A DNA stretch of 64,000 nucleotides, taken from positions 186,001 to 250,000 of the forward strand of contig JASBVO010000002.1 of the NCBI GenBank assembly GCA_029961105.1, given 5' to 3'. This document shows positions 49,697 to 57,539 of the stretch, piece by piece (the stretch's first letter is position 1; the number at the start of each line of letters is the position of its first letter). The notes under the pieces are model-generated. The model worked only from the letters and a program-made list of their open reading frames with translations. It had not been told where the DNA came from and made no database searches. The stretch is from Micrococcus sp. GTDB lineage: Bacteria; Actinomycetota; Actinomycetes; Actinomycetales; Micrococcaceae. A program made the position numbers and the translations under genes.

Positions 49697-50752
49697 ATGA
49701 CTTCTGCTCCCTCTGCCTCCGCAGCCGGTGAGGCCGTCCTGGACATCCCCGTCCTGGACCTGTCCACCATGCGCTCGCCAGACGGCTCCTTCGCCCCGGA
49801 GTTCCTGGACCGGCTCCGCCACGCCGCGCACCACGTGGGCTTCTTCCAGATCGTCAACTACGGCGCCGCAGCGGGCCAGGTCGACGAGCTCTTCCGGGTG
49901 ACCGCCGAGTTCTTCGCCCGCCCGGAGGAGGAGAAGCTGGCGCTGCACAACCAGAACTCCCCGCACTACCGCGGCTACTCCTCCGTGGGCGCCGAGCGCA
50001 CCCAGGGACGCCCGGACTCCCGTGAGCAGATCGACTTCTCCCCGGACCGCGCCCCGGTGCCCGCCGAGCAGATCAAGCCCGGTCAGGAGTACTGGCACCT
50101 GCAGGGACCGAACCAGTGGCCGTCGGGCATGCCCGAGCTGGAGCGGACCGCCATGGCCTGGACGGCCCTGATGGACCGGGTCGGCGAGGACCTGCTCAAG
50201 GCCCTGTGCGTGGCGATCGGCCTGGACGAGGACCACTTCGCCGAGCCGTTCTCCGGGGACCGGGCCTGGATGGCCAAGCTGGCCCATTACGTCGGCGGGG
50301 TCAAGGAGGCAGGATCCCAGGGCGTGGGACTGCACGCCGACTACGGCTTCATCACCCTGCTGCTGCAGGACATGGTGGGCGGGCTCGAGGTGCGCCCCTA
50401 TGGCCAGGACCAGTGGCTGCCGGTGGAGCCGATCCACGGCGCCCTGGTGGTGAACCTGGGCGAGATGCTGGAGGTCGCGACCAACGGCTACCTGATGGCC
50501 ACGATCCACCGGGTGATCGCCCCGGATGAGGGCGTGGACCGCTACGCCGTGCCGTTCTTCTACTCCCCCCGCCTGGACGCGGTGATCGAGCCCGTGGAGC
50601 TGCCGGCCGAGCTGGCCGCCCAGGCCCGCGGCGTCTCGGATGACCCGGCCAATCCGATGCTCGCGTCCTTCGGCTCCAACATGCTCAAGGGCTTCGTGCG
50701 TGCACACCCCAAGGTGACGGAGAAGTTCCACCCGGAGCTGGCCGGGCGGTAA
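49697..50752 (+). CDS. Isopenicillin-N-synthase-like 2-oxoglutarate/Fe(II) dioxygenase
   Basis: A protein of 351 residues. N-terminal DIPVLDLSTMRSPDGSFAPEF and HHVGFFQIVNYG open the DIOX_N domain. The double-stranded beta-helix has iron ligands in VGLHADYGFITLLLQD (His-x-Asp) and ATIHRVIAPDEGVDRYAVPFFY (His), with Arg for 2-oxoglutarate in DRYAVPFF. The family hydroxylates or cyclises small molecules. No biosynthetic cluster surrounds it; the substrate is unknown. A hairpin terminator follows. Confidence 0.85.
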   Translation: MTSAPSASAAGEAVLDIPVLDLSTMRSPDGSFAPEFLDRLRHAAHHVGFFQIVNYGAAAGQVDELFRVTAEFFARPEEEKLALHNQNSPHYRGYSSVGAERTQGRPDSREQIDFSPDRAPVPAEQIKPGQEYWHLQGPNQWPSGMPELERTAMAWTALMDRVGEDLLKALCVAIGLDEDHFAEPFSGDRAWMAKLAHYVGGVKEAGSQGVGLHADYGFITLLLQDMVGGLEVRPYGQDQWLPVEPIHGALVVNLGEMLEVATNGYLMATIHRVIAPDEGVDRYAVPFFYSPRLDAVIEPVELPAELAAQARGVSDDPANPMLASFGSNMLKGFVRAHPKVTEKFHPELAGR

Positions 50753-50893
50753 GCGGCGCTCCGGTCCGTCTCGTCGTCCGCCGATCCGGCGTGTCGCGGC
50801 GCGGCAGGGGCCGGACACGCGGATTCGAGCACGACGGATGGCGGCGGGGCGACCCCTGGCATCCGGGCACAGACGCATCCGGGCACAGACGAC

Positions 50894-50937
50894 GGACCCG
50901 CCGGACCTGATCACACGGGATCAGGACCGGCGGGTCC
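50894..50937. terminator. Bidirectional hairpin terminator
   Basis: A 19-bp stem with one mismatch (50894-50912 and 50919-50937, ACCCGCCGG / CCGGCGGGT cores) and loop ACACGG. It lies between the ends of two convergent genes, the oxygenase and the Ig/sunset-domain protein. Confidence 0.7.
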
Positions 50938-50956
50938 TCGGTCGTTCGGGAGTGGG

Positions 50957-52159
50957 TCAGCGCTTGGACTTGCGGTACCCGGCTGCCTTGGCGGCCGCTT
51001 CCGTCGTGAAGCAGGCCTCGGGGACGGTCCGGCCGTAGAACGCCCCGGAGGGCACGTGGTAGATTCCCGAGTCGGCGTTGCCCTTGATCGGGTGCGACGA
51101 CGGGCAGCTCTTCCCGCGCGGCGCCGCACGGTTGGACACCGGCTGGGGCTTCGGCTTGGCCGCCGGCTTCGGCGCAGCCTGGACCCGGACCCCGGCGGAG
51201 GTCTTGGCCACCGTCGTGTAGCCGGCCTTGGACCCGGTCACCTTCACGGTGATGGTGGTGCCCGCGTCCGTGGACTTCAGCGTGTACGAGGTGCCGGTCG
51301 CCCCGGAGATCGCGGCCCCGTTGCGGAACCAGCGCTGGGTCAGCTTCGTCCCGGAGGTCCAGCTGCCGCGGTCGACCGCCAGCTTCTTGCCGGCCTTCGC
51401 CGTGCCGGAGATCTTCGGCACGGCCGACCTCAGCGTCCCGGCGGCCACGGCCCTGGACTTCGCCGAGGTGACCGTCGTGGTGGCATAGCCCTTCTGGGAA
51501 CCGGTGACCTTGACCGTCAGCGCCTTGCCCCAGTCGGCGGCCACGGCCGTGTAGCCCTTGGCCGTGGCACCCTTGATGGCGGCGCCGTTGCGGTACCACT
51601 GGTACGTCAGCGCCGTGCCGACCGCCCAGGTGCCCACGCTGGCCGTGAGCTTCTGCCCCACCTTCGGCGCAGCGGGGATCTTCGGCGTCGGAGCAGGCAG
51701 CACTCCTGTCTTGATGGGCCCGAAGACAGCGGAGGTGACCGTCTTCGTGGCGTACCCGGCCTGGGTACCGGTGACCCTGACGGTCAGCGTCTTCCCCAGG
51801 TCGTGCACCTTGGTGGTGTACGTCTTGGCCGTGGCTCCGGTGATGGGCTGGCCCTCGCGGTACCACTGGTAGGTGTGCTTGGTACCGGGCGTCCAGTAGC
51901 CCACGGTCGCGGTCAGCTTCTGGCCGACCCGGGCAGTGCCGCTGATCCTCGGGGTGGACGCGGCGAGCACCGGCTGCGGGACGGACCCGTCCACCGGCGG
52001 GGCGCCGGGTACCAGGGCGGTTGAGTGGGTGGCCGCCGCTGGGACGACCGGGGAGGAGGGCACGGCCCCGAGGGCCGGAACAGCACTGGTGATGACGAGG
52101 GCGCAGGCCAGTGCGGCGCTTCCCAGCAGGCGCTGGGGCTTCCATGAGGTGCGAGACAT
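50957..52159 (-). CDS. Secreted protein with three Ig-like repeats and a C-terminal sunset domain
   Basis: A protein of 400 residues. Signal peptide LLGSAALACALVITSAVPALGA is followed by three tandem repeats of about 85 residues, each with ISGTARVGQKLTATVG, TYQWYRNGAAIKGATAK and TVKVTGSQKGYATTTVTSA-type text: a bacterial Ig-like fold found in cell-surface proteins. A short linker AAPKPAAKPKPQP leads to a 48-residue domain CPSSHPIKGNADSGIYHVPSGAFYGRTVPEACF (in parts) ending AAAKAAGYRKSKR, which I recognise as the sunset domain with two cysteines. No sortase motif. The start at 52159 lacks a Shine-Dalgarno. Confidence 0.8.
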   Translation of the reverse strand: MSRTSWKPQRLLGSAALACALVITSAVPALGAVPSSPVVPAAATHSTALVPGAPPVDGSVPQPVLAASTPRISGTARVGQKLTATVGYWTPGTKHTYQWYREGQPITGATAKTYTTKVHDLGKTLTVRVTGTQAGYATKTVTSAVFGPIKTGVLPAPTPKIPAAPKVGQKLTASVGTWAVGTALTYQWYRNGAAIKGATAKGYTAVAADWGKALTVKVTGSQKGYATTTVTSAKSRAVAAGTLRSAVPKISGTAKAGKKLAVDRGSWTSGTKLTQRWFRNGAAISGATGTSYTLKSTDAGTTITVKVTGSKAGYTTVAKTSAGVRVQAAPKPAAKPKPQPVSNRAAPRGKSCPSSHPIKGNADSGIYHVPSGAFYGRTVPEACFTTEAAAKAAGYRKSKR

Positions 52160-52232
52160 GGGGATATCATGGCGCACGTCACGCCCGGTCCGGGACCAGG
52201 ACGCGCACGTGTCTTCCACGCGTTCGCCGAAG

Positions 52233-53447
52233 TCAGAACTGGATGACCTGCCGCACCGCCAGCCCGTCGGCCAGCCGGTCCATGCCCTCGTTGACCTGGT
52301 CCAGGCCGATCGTGCCGGAGATAAGCTCCTCCAGGGGCAGCTTGCCCTCGCGCCAGAGCGCTTCGAACCGCGGGATGTCCCGGGCGGGCACGGCCGATCC
52401 CAGGTAGGAGCCCACGATCGTGCGGGCCTCCGCCGTCAGCACCAGCGGACTGATCTCGGCTCGCGCGTCCGGGGCGGGCAGTCCCACCGTGACCGTGGTC
52501 CCGCCGGGTGCGGTCAGCCGCACCGCGGTCTCGAACGCGCGCGGGTGACCGGCAGCCTCGATGACAGCCACGGCCCGGATGCCGTCCTCCTCCGCCTGCC
52601 GCGGCGTCAGGGCCCGGTCCGCCCCGAGCCGGCGGGCCAGTTCCAGTTTCGACTCCTGCTGGTCCACGGCCGTCACCGTGCCCGAGGTCAGGGCGCGGGC
52701 GACCAGCAGCGCCGCCATGCCGACCCCGCCCAGGCCGACGATGACCACGTCGTCCTCCGGCCCCGGCCGCGCCGCATTGACGACCGCGCCGCCTCCGGTG
52801 AGCACGGCGCAGCCCAGCACCGCGGCGACGCCGGCCGGCACGTCCGCGCCGATCGGCACCACGGAGCGGCGGTCCACCACCGCGTGGGTGGCGAACCCGG
52901 AGACGCCCAGGTGGTGATGGACGTCCTCCATCGCCGGGGCGCCTGCGCCGGCCCCGGACCCGTCACCGGCCCCCGGCCCGTCACCGGCGTCCGGGTGGCC
53001 TCCAACGGGACGGTGCAGGCGGCGGCCACCGCCCAGTAGCTCCCCGGCGTTGTTGGCCACGGAGCCGCGCGAGCAGGGCAGCCGGCCCTCCGTTCGGCAC
53101 TCGGCGCACTCCCCGCAGCGGGGCAGGAAGACCATGACGACCCGGTCCCCGGGGGCCAGGTCGGTCACCTCGGCGCCGACCCGCTCGACGGTCCCGGCCG
53201 ACTCGTGGCCAAGCAGCATCGGCACCGGACGCACGCGGTTGCCGTCGACGACCGACAGGTCCGAGTGGCACAGCCCGGCGGCCTCGATCCGCACCAGCAG
53301 CTCCCCCGGGCCCGGCGGGTCCAGCGTCAGCTCCTGCACCCGCAGCGGTGCTGACCGGGCGTACGGGCGCTCCGCGCCGATGCGTTCGAGGACGGCTCCC
53401 CGGATGGTGAGCGGGCCACTCCGGGCGCCGGTGGACGAGCCGTTCAC
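52233..53447 (-). CDS. Zinc-dependent alcohol dehydrogenase (MDR) with low-complexity insertion
   Basis: A protein of 404 residues. Catalytic zinc site AAGLCHSDL and LLGHESAGTV; structural zinc FLPRCGECAECRTEGRLPCS with four cysteines; cofactor motif VVIVGLGGVGMAALLVARAL. Between the two there is an insertion HPDAGDGPGAGDGSGAGAGA (about residues 150-170), where the DNA repeats CCCGTCACCGG-type units; it is not expected in the family. The downstream gene order suggests oxidation of a hydroxyacid or alcohol. It overlaps the beta-hydroxyacid dehydrogenase by ATGA. Confidence 0.85.
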   Translation of the reverse strand: MNGSSTGARSGPLTIRGAVLERIGAERPYARSAPLRVQELTLDPPGPGELLVRIEAAGLCHSDLSVVDGNRVRPVPMLLGHESAGTVERVGAEVTDLAPGDRVVMVFLPRCGECAECRTEGRLPCSRGSVANNAGELLGGGRRLHRPVGGHPDAGDGPGAGDGSGAGAGAPAMEDVHHHLGVSGFATHAVVDRRSVVPIGADVPAGVAAVLGCAVLTGGGAVVNAARPGPEDDVVIVGLGGVGMAALLVARALTSGTVTAVDQQESKLELARRLGADRALTPRQAEEDGIRAVAVIEAAGHPRAFETAVRLTAPGGTTVTVGLPAPDARAEISPLVLTAEARTIVGSYLGSAVPARDIPRFEALWREGKLPLEELISGTIGLDQVNEGMDRLADGLAVRQVIQF

Positions 53448-54379
53448 CGGTTACCGGCTTCGGCCGCGTCCGGGGTGAAGCCGTCCAGGACGCCGTCCGG
53501 CGTGGCCAGCAGCGCCACCAGCGAGCAGTCCCGGTCCGCATAGCCCTCGTCGATCAGTTCCTGCAGCTGGGAGGCGATCAGCCGGGCCGCGGGCAGATGG
53601 ACCCCCGTCTGCTCACCGGCGTCCAGGGCGAGGCCGACGTCCTTCGCGGCGAGGTCCACGCGGAAGGTCGCCTCGAAGTTGTTGTTGGCGGCCGCCGTCG
53701 GGATGATCCCCGGCACCGGGTACCAGGTCTGCTGGGACCAGCTGCGGCCCGAGGAGACCGAGACGATCTCCCAGAACACCTTGGGGTCCAGCCCCAGCCG
53801 GGCCGCGAGCTGGCTGCCCTCCGAGTTCGCCATGAGGGTGATGAACAGCATCATGTTGTTGCAGATCTTCGCCGCGGTCCCCGCGGTCGGCCCGCCGGCG
53901 GCGATGACCTTGCCGGCCATGGGCCCCACGAGCTCGCTGGCCCGCTCCACGGCACCCGGCTCCCCGCCGATCATGAAGGCCAGCGTGGCGTCTGCTGCCC
54001 CGGAGATGCCGCCGGAGACCGGGGTGTCCGCGAAGGCGAAACCGCGGGCCACCGACTGCTCGTGGCACCAGCGGCTGGTCTCGATGTCCACCGTGGAGGA
54101 GTCGCACAGCAGCGCGTCCTTCGGGGCGTGCGCCCAGATCCCGTCCGGCCCGTCGAACACGGCACGGACGTGCTGGCCCTTGGGCAGCATGGTGAACACG
54201 GCCTCGGCGTCCCGCACCGCCTCCGCGATGGAGCCGGCGACCTCCACGCCGGCCTCGGCGGCCGCGGCGGCCGCCCGCTCATTGAGGTCGACCCCACGGA
54301 CCTGGTGTCCGGCGGCGACCAGGTTGGCGGCCATCGGCCCGCCCATGTTGCCCAGTCCGATCCATGCGTAGCGCGTCAT
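53444..54379 (-). CDS. NAD(P)-dependent beta-hydroxyacid dehydrogenase (3-hydroxyisobutyrate dehydrogenase-like)
   Basis: A protein of 311 residues. Rossmann motif YAWIGLGNMGGPMAANL, substrate motif DTPVSGGISGAADATLAF, catalytic lysine in GTAAKICNNMMLFI. It is a second family member beside the mmsB at 8286-9260 and probably acts on a different hydroxyacid (tartronate-, hydroxybutyrate- or isobutyrate-type). It is in an operon with the alcohol dehydrogenase and follows the MHS transporter, which may import the substrate. Confidence 0.85.
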   Translation of the reverse strand: MTRYAWIGLGNMGGPMAANLVAAGHQVRGVDLNERAAAAAAEAGVEVAGSIAEAVRDAEAVFTMLPKGQHVRAVFDGPDGIWAHAPKDALLCDSSTVDIETSRWCHEQSVARGFAFADTPVSGGISGAADATLAFMIGGEPGAVERASELVGPMAGKVIAAGGPTAGTAAKICNNMMLFITLMANSEGSQLAARLGLDPKVFWEIVSVSSGRSWSQQTWYPVPGIIPTAAANNNFEATFRVDLAAKDVGLALDAGEQTGVHLPAARLIASQLQELIDEGYADRDCSLVALLATPDGVLDGFTPDAAEAGNR

Positions 54380-54416
54380 TGCGGCTCCTGCCTCGTGTGT
54401 GGTGTGTCACTGACAG

Positions 54417-54464
54417 CATGGCCGGTCCGGCCCCCGGACGGAAGCGGGAGCCGGACCGGCCATG
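54417..54464. repeat. 14-bp perfect inverted repeat between transporter and dehydrogenase
   Basis: CATGGCCGGTCCGG (54417-54430) and CCGGACCGGCCATG (54451-54464) are separated by 20 bases, 12 bases after the stop of the MHS transporter. No T-tract follows. It could limit read-through into the dehydrogenase genes or be a dimer operator. Confidence 0.55.
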
Positions 54465-54475
54465 ACGGGGGGTGG

Positions 54476-55837
54476 TCAGTCGCCGGCGGCGAGCCGCTGC
54501 CGGTCGACGTCGTCCAGCTCGTGCAGCGACGAGCCCACGGTCTCCCGGGCCACGGCGACGGCGATCAGGGTGACCACGGCCGCGATGGCGATGTAGATGG
54601 ACACCGGCACCCAGCTGCCGAAGTCGCGCAGCAGCGTGGTGGCGATGATCGGCGCCAGCGACCCGGCGACGATGGAGGTCACCTGATAGCCCAGCGAGAC
54701 GCCGGAGTACCGCATGCGGGTGGGGAACATCTCGGACATGATGGCCGGCTGGCCGGCGTACATCAGGGCGTGCACCATCAGCCCCAGGATGATCGTGAGC
54801 AGGATGATCCACTCATTCTGTGTGTTGAACATCGGGAAGGCCGCGAAGCCCCAGGCGATCATCAGGATGGCACCGATCGCGTACGGCAGGCGGCGGCCCA
54901 CCTTGTCGGTCATCCGGCCAACGATCGGCACCACGATGAAGTGGATGACGTGGGCCACCAGGAGCAGCCGCAGGATGGTGGACGTCTCCATGTCCAGCTG
55001 GGTGCTCAGGTAGGTGATGGAGAAGGTCACCACCATGTAGTAGAGGATGTTCTCCCCGAAGCGCAGGCCCATGGCGGTGAAGACGCCGCGGGGGTAGCGC
55101 TTGAGGACCTCGATGACGCCGTAGCCCGCCTTGGCGTTCTCCTCCAGCTCGGCCTTGGCCTCCTGGAAGATCGGCGCGTCGGTGACCTTGGTGCGGATGT
55201 AGTAACCGACGGCGACGATCACGACGGACAGCCAGAAGGCGATCCGCCAGCCCCAAGCCAGGAAGTCCTCCTCGGAGAGGACGCCGTTGAGGACCAGCAG
55301 CACGATGGTGGCCAACAGGTTGCCCATCGGCACCGCGGCCTGCGGCCAGGAGGCCCAGAAGCCGCGCTCCTTGTCCGGGGAGTGCTCGGAGACCAGCAGG
55401 ACGGCGCCGCCCCACTCACCGCCGACGGCGAAGCCCTGGAAGAACCGCAGGACCACGAGCAAGATCGGCGCGGCATAGCCGATGGCGTCGAAGGTCGGCA
55501 GGCAGCCCATCAGGAAGGTCGTGACGCCGACCAGGATGATGGCCAGCTGGAGCAGGCCCTTGCGGCCGTACTTGTCCCCGAAGTGGCCGAAGACGATCCC
55601 GCCGATCGGCCGGGCGACGAAGCCCACGGCGTAGGTCAGGAACGCGCTGATGATCGCGTCCAGCTCGCTGCCGCCGGCGGGGAAGAAGATCTTGTTGAAG
55701 ACGATGGTCGCCGCAGTGGCGTAGAGGAAGAACTCGTACCACTCCACGACCGTGCCGGCCATGGATGCGGTGACCACCCGGCGCAGGTTCTTCCTGCCCA
55801 GATGGTGTGAGGAACTATGTTCGGTGACGGCGCTCAA
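54476..55837 (-). CDS. MHS-family (MFS) transporter, organic acid/proton symporter type
   Basis: A protein of 453 residues with 12 membrane helices. Signature motifs: TVVEWYEFFLYATAATIVF, ARPIGGIVFGHFGDKYGRKGLL (GxxxDRxGRR-type), RFFQGFAVGGEWGGAVLLVSEHSP and GRMTDKVGRRLPYAIGA. These are typical of the metabolite:H+ symporter family (ProP, ShiA, citrate carriers). The substrate is probably an organic acid related to the two dehydrogenases downstream. 5' end is 278 bp from the tRNA gene. Confidence 0.88.
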   Translation of the reverse strand: MSAVTEHSSSHHLGRKNLRRVVTASMAGTVVEWYEFFLYATAATIVFNKIFFPAGGSELDAIISAFLTYAVGFVARPIGGIVFGHFGDKYGRKGLLQLAIILVGVTTFLMGCLPTFDAIGYAAPILLVVLRFFQGFAVGGEWGGAVLLVSEHSPDKERGFWASWPQAAVPMGNLLATIVLLVLNGVLSEEDFLAWGWRIAFWLSVVIVAVGYYIRTKVTDAPIFQEAKAELEENAKAGYGVIEVLKRYPRGVFTAMGLRFGENILYYMVVTFSITYLSTQLDMETSTILRLLLVAHVIHFIVVPIVGRMTDKVGRRLPYAIGAILMIAWGFAAFPMFNTQNEWIILLTIILGLMVHALMYAGQPAIMSEMFPTRMRYSGVSLGYQVTSIVAGSLAPIIATTLLRDFGSWVPVSIYIAIAAVVTLIAVAVARETVGSSLHELDDVDRQRLAAGD

Positions 55838-56073
55838 GTCGGTGCTCCTTCGTCCGGGTGGCCACGGGCCACGCCCCGATGCGATGTGATTGCTGCCACA
55901 GGAGACGTGACTGCCGTCACAGCGTAGGCGAAAGTCGCCGGACTTGAAAGGGCGTTCAGGTTCAGGGCCGAGCCAGGGGCCCGGAACGGTGATCCACCGG
56001 CAGCCCTGGAGCGGCCAGCACGGACCGGGACCACCGGGGAGTTCGCCGCGAGGGAAGGGGCAGGAAAAGAAGC

Positions 56074-56104
56074 GGCCCCGACCGGATCATCCCCGGTCGG
56101 GGCC
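56074..56104 (-). terminator. Terminator downstream of tRNA-Ser
   Basis: GGCCCCGACCGG (56074-56085) and CCGGTCGGGGCC (56093-56104) form a perfect 12-bp stem. On the minus strand it is followed by GCTTCTTTTCC, a T-rich tail, nine bases past the tRNA 3' end. Confidence 0.75.
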
Positions 56105-56112
56105 TCTTCCTC

Positions 56113-56200
56113 TGGCGGAGGATGGGGGATTTGAACCCCCGAGGGCGTTAACCCAACACGCGTTCCAGGCGTGCGCCATAGGCCGCTAGGCGAATCCTCC
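56113..56200 (-). tRNA. tRNA-Ser(GGA)
   Basis: On the minus strand GGAGGAT...ATCCTCC closes the acceptor stem, then discriminator G and encoded CCA at 56115-56113. The anticodon arm CACGC-CTGGAAC-GCGTG gives anticodon GGA (codons UCC/UCU). The long variable arm TTGGGTTAACGCCC and the T-arm GGGGGTTCAAATCCCCC confirm a class II serine tRNA. Confidence 0.95.
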
Positions 56201-56318
56201 TCAGTAACTCGAGGCCGGCCGCACGAGGGCGATCGACGCAAGAGCAGGATTCATCGTACCCGACATCCGGGCCCCGGGACCAATCCGTGCCGTCGAGGGC
56301 GGGAGTCGGGGTCCCGCC

Positions 56319-56347
56319 TTCGACGCCGGCCCGGTCGCTGGTATGCT
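56319..56347 (+). promoter_or_regulatory. Sigma-70-type promoter of SRP RNA
   Basis: TTCGAC (56319-56324), 17 bases, TATGCT (56342-56347). The first base of the predicted RNA (G, about 56355) lies seven bases downstream. An imperfect 14-bp inverted repeat (56291-56304 / 56312-56325, TCCCGCCTTCGACG arm) overlaps the -35 element. Confidence 0.7.
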
Positions 56348-56354
56348 GGACGCC

Positions 56355-56445
56355 GGCCCCTCACGTGGTGTCATCTCGCTGAACTCCCCCAGGACCGGAA
56401 GGTAGCAAGGGTAGGTGGGCTCTGGCAGGTGCGTGGGGGGTCTTT
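56355..56445 (+). ncRNA. ffs: Signal recognition particle RNA, small bacterial type (4.5S)
   Basis: The conserved apical SRP domain CCAGGACCGGAAGGTAGCAA is present, with GGGTAGGTGGGCTCTGG completing the hairpin. Outer pairing CCCCTCACG (56357-56365) with CGTGGGGGG (56432-56440) closes a roughly 90-nt rod, followed by TCTTT. It binds Ffh for membrane-protein targeting. The position just upstream of gluQRS-dnaX-recR is common in actinobacteria. Ends are approximate. Confidence 0.92.
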
Positions 56446-56477
56446 AATTCCCAGCCCGGCGTCCCGACGGAGGTGCC

Positions 56478-57539
56478 ATGCCCGCTGGCCGCTACGCTCC
56501 CAGCCCGTCCGGCTCCCTGCACCTGGGCAACCTGCGCACCGCCATCCTGGCCTGGCTGTTCGCCCGCCACTCCGGACGGGACTTCCTGTTGCGCATCGAG
56601 GACCTGGACCGCGCCCGGTCCGGCGCGGAGCAGTCACAACTGGCCGACCTGCGGGCCATCGGCCTGGACTGGGACGGGGCACCGGTCCGCCAGTCCGAGC
56701 GCGTGCACCTCTACGAGCGCGCCGTCGCCTCCCTGGCCGCCGACGGGCTGGTGTACGAATGCTTCTGCTCCCGCAAGGACATCGCCGAGGCCACCCGCGC
56801 GCCGCACCCGGAGCCGGCCACGCCGGCCTCCCCCGCCGGCTCCCCGGGCTCCGGGCCCATGACCGTCCTGCCCCCGGGCTCCTATCCCGGCACCTGCCGC
56901 CGCCTGTCCGGGGCCGAACGCGAGCGCCGCCGTCGGGAGCGCGCCGCTGCCCTGCGGATCGACGCCGCCGCGGCAGCGGGACGGCCGGAGGGCCCCGCTC
57001 CTATCCACACCGTGACGGACCGGCTGCACGGTCCGGTCACCGCCGCCGTAGACGACTTCGTGCTGCGCCGCAACGACGGGGCGTTCGCCTACAACCTCGC
57101 CGTCGTCGTGGACGACGTGGCCCAGGGCATCGACCAGGTGGTCCGCGGGGACGACCTGCTCTCCTCGACGCCCCGGCAGGACTGGCTGGCCCGGCTCCTG
57201 GCACCGCGGACGAGCAGCCCGGCGCCGGACACCGAGTACGTCCACGTCCCCCTCGTGCTCAACGAGGCGGGCCAGCGCCTGGCCAAGCGGGACGGCGCCG
57301 TCACCCTCGAGGACCTCGCCGCCCTGCGCGAGGGCACCCCCGGCGTTCCCGACGGCGGCTGGTCGCCCGGGCGCGTCCGGGACCTGCTGCTGGGCTCGCT
57401 CGGGCTGCCGGCGGGTGACCTGCGGCACGCCCTGGCCCACTTCGACCCGGACGGCGTTCCCCGCCTCCCGTGGACTCCTCCACAGACCCTGGCCGGCCCT
57501 GCGGGGCGGGCCCGAGAGAAGCTAAGGTTGCCTAGGTGA
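56478..57539 (+). CDS. gluQRS: Glutamyl-Q tRNA(Asp) synthetase
   Basis: A protein of 353 residues, a glutamyl-tRNA synthetase catalytic core without anticodon domain. HIGH-type motif YAPSPSGSLHLGNLRTAIL, zinc-binding YECFCSRKDI with YPGTCRR, and KMSKS-type LAKRDGAVTL are visible. It charges glutamate onto queuosine-34 of tRNA(Asp). Two low-complexity insertions (PEPATPASPAGSPGSG about 113-128; the C-terminal tail) lengthen it. The stop overlaps dnaX by GTGA. Confidence 0.9.
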   Translation: MPAGRYAPSPSGSLHLGNLRTAILAWLFARHSGRDFLLRIEDLDRARSGAEQSQLADLRAIGLDWDGAPVRQSERVHLYERAVASLAADGLVYECFCSRKDIAEATRAPHPEPATPASPAGSPGSGPMTVLPPGSYPGTCRRLSGAERERRRRERAAALRIDAAAAAGRPEGPAPIHTVTDRLHGPVTAAVDDFVLRRNDGAFAYNLAVVVDDVAQGIDQVVRGDDLLSSTPRQDWLARLLAPRTSSPAPDTEYVHVPLVLNEAGQRLAKRDGAVTLEDLAALREGTPGVPDGGWSPGRVRDLLLGSLGLPAGDLRHALAHFDPDGVPRLPWTPPQTLAGPAGRAREKLRLPR

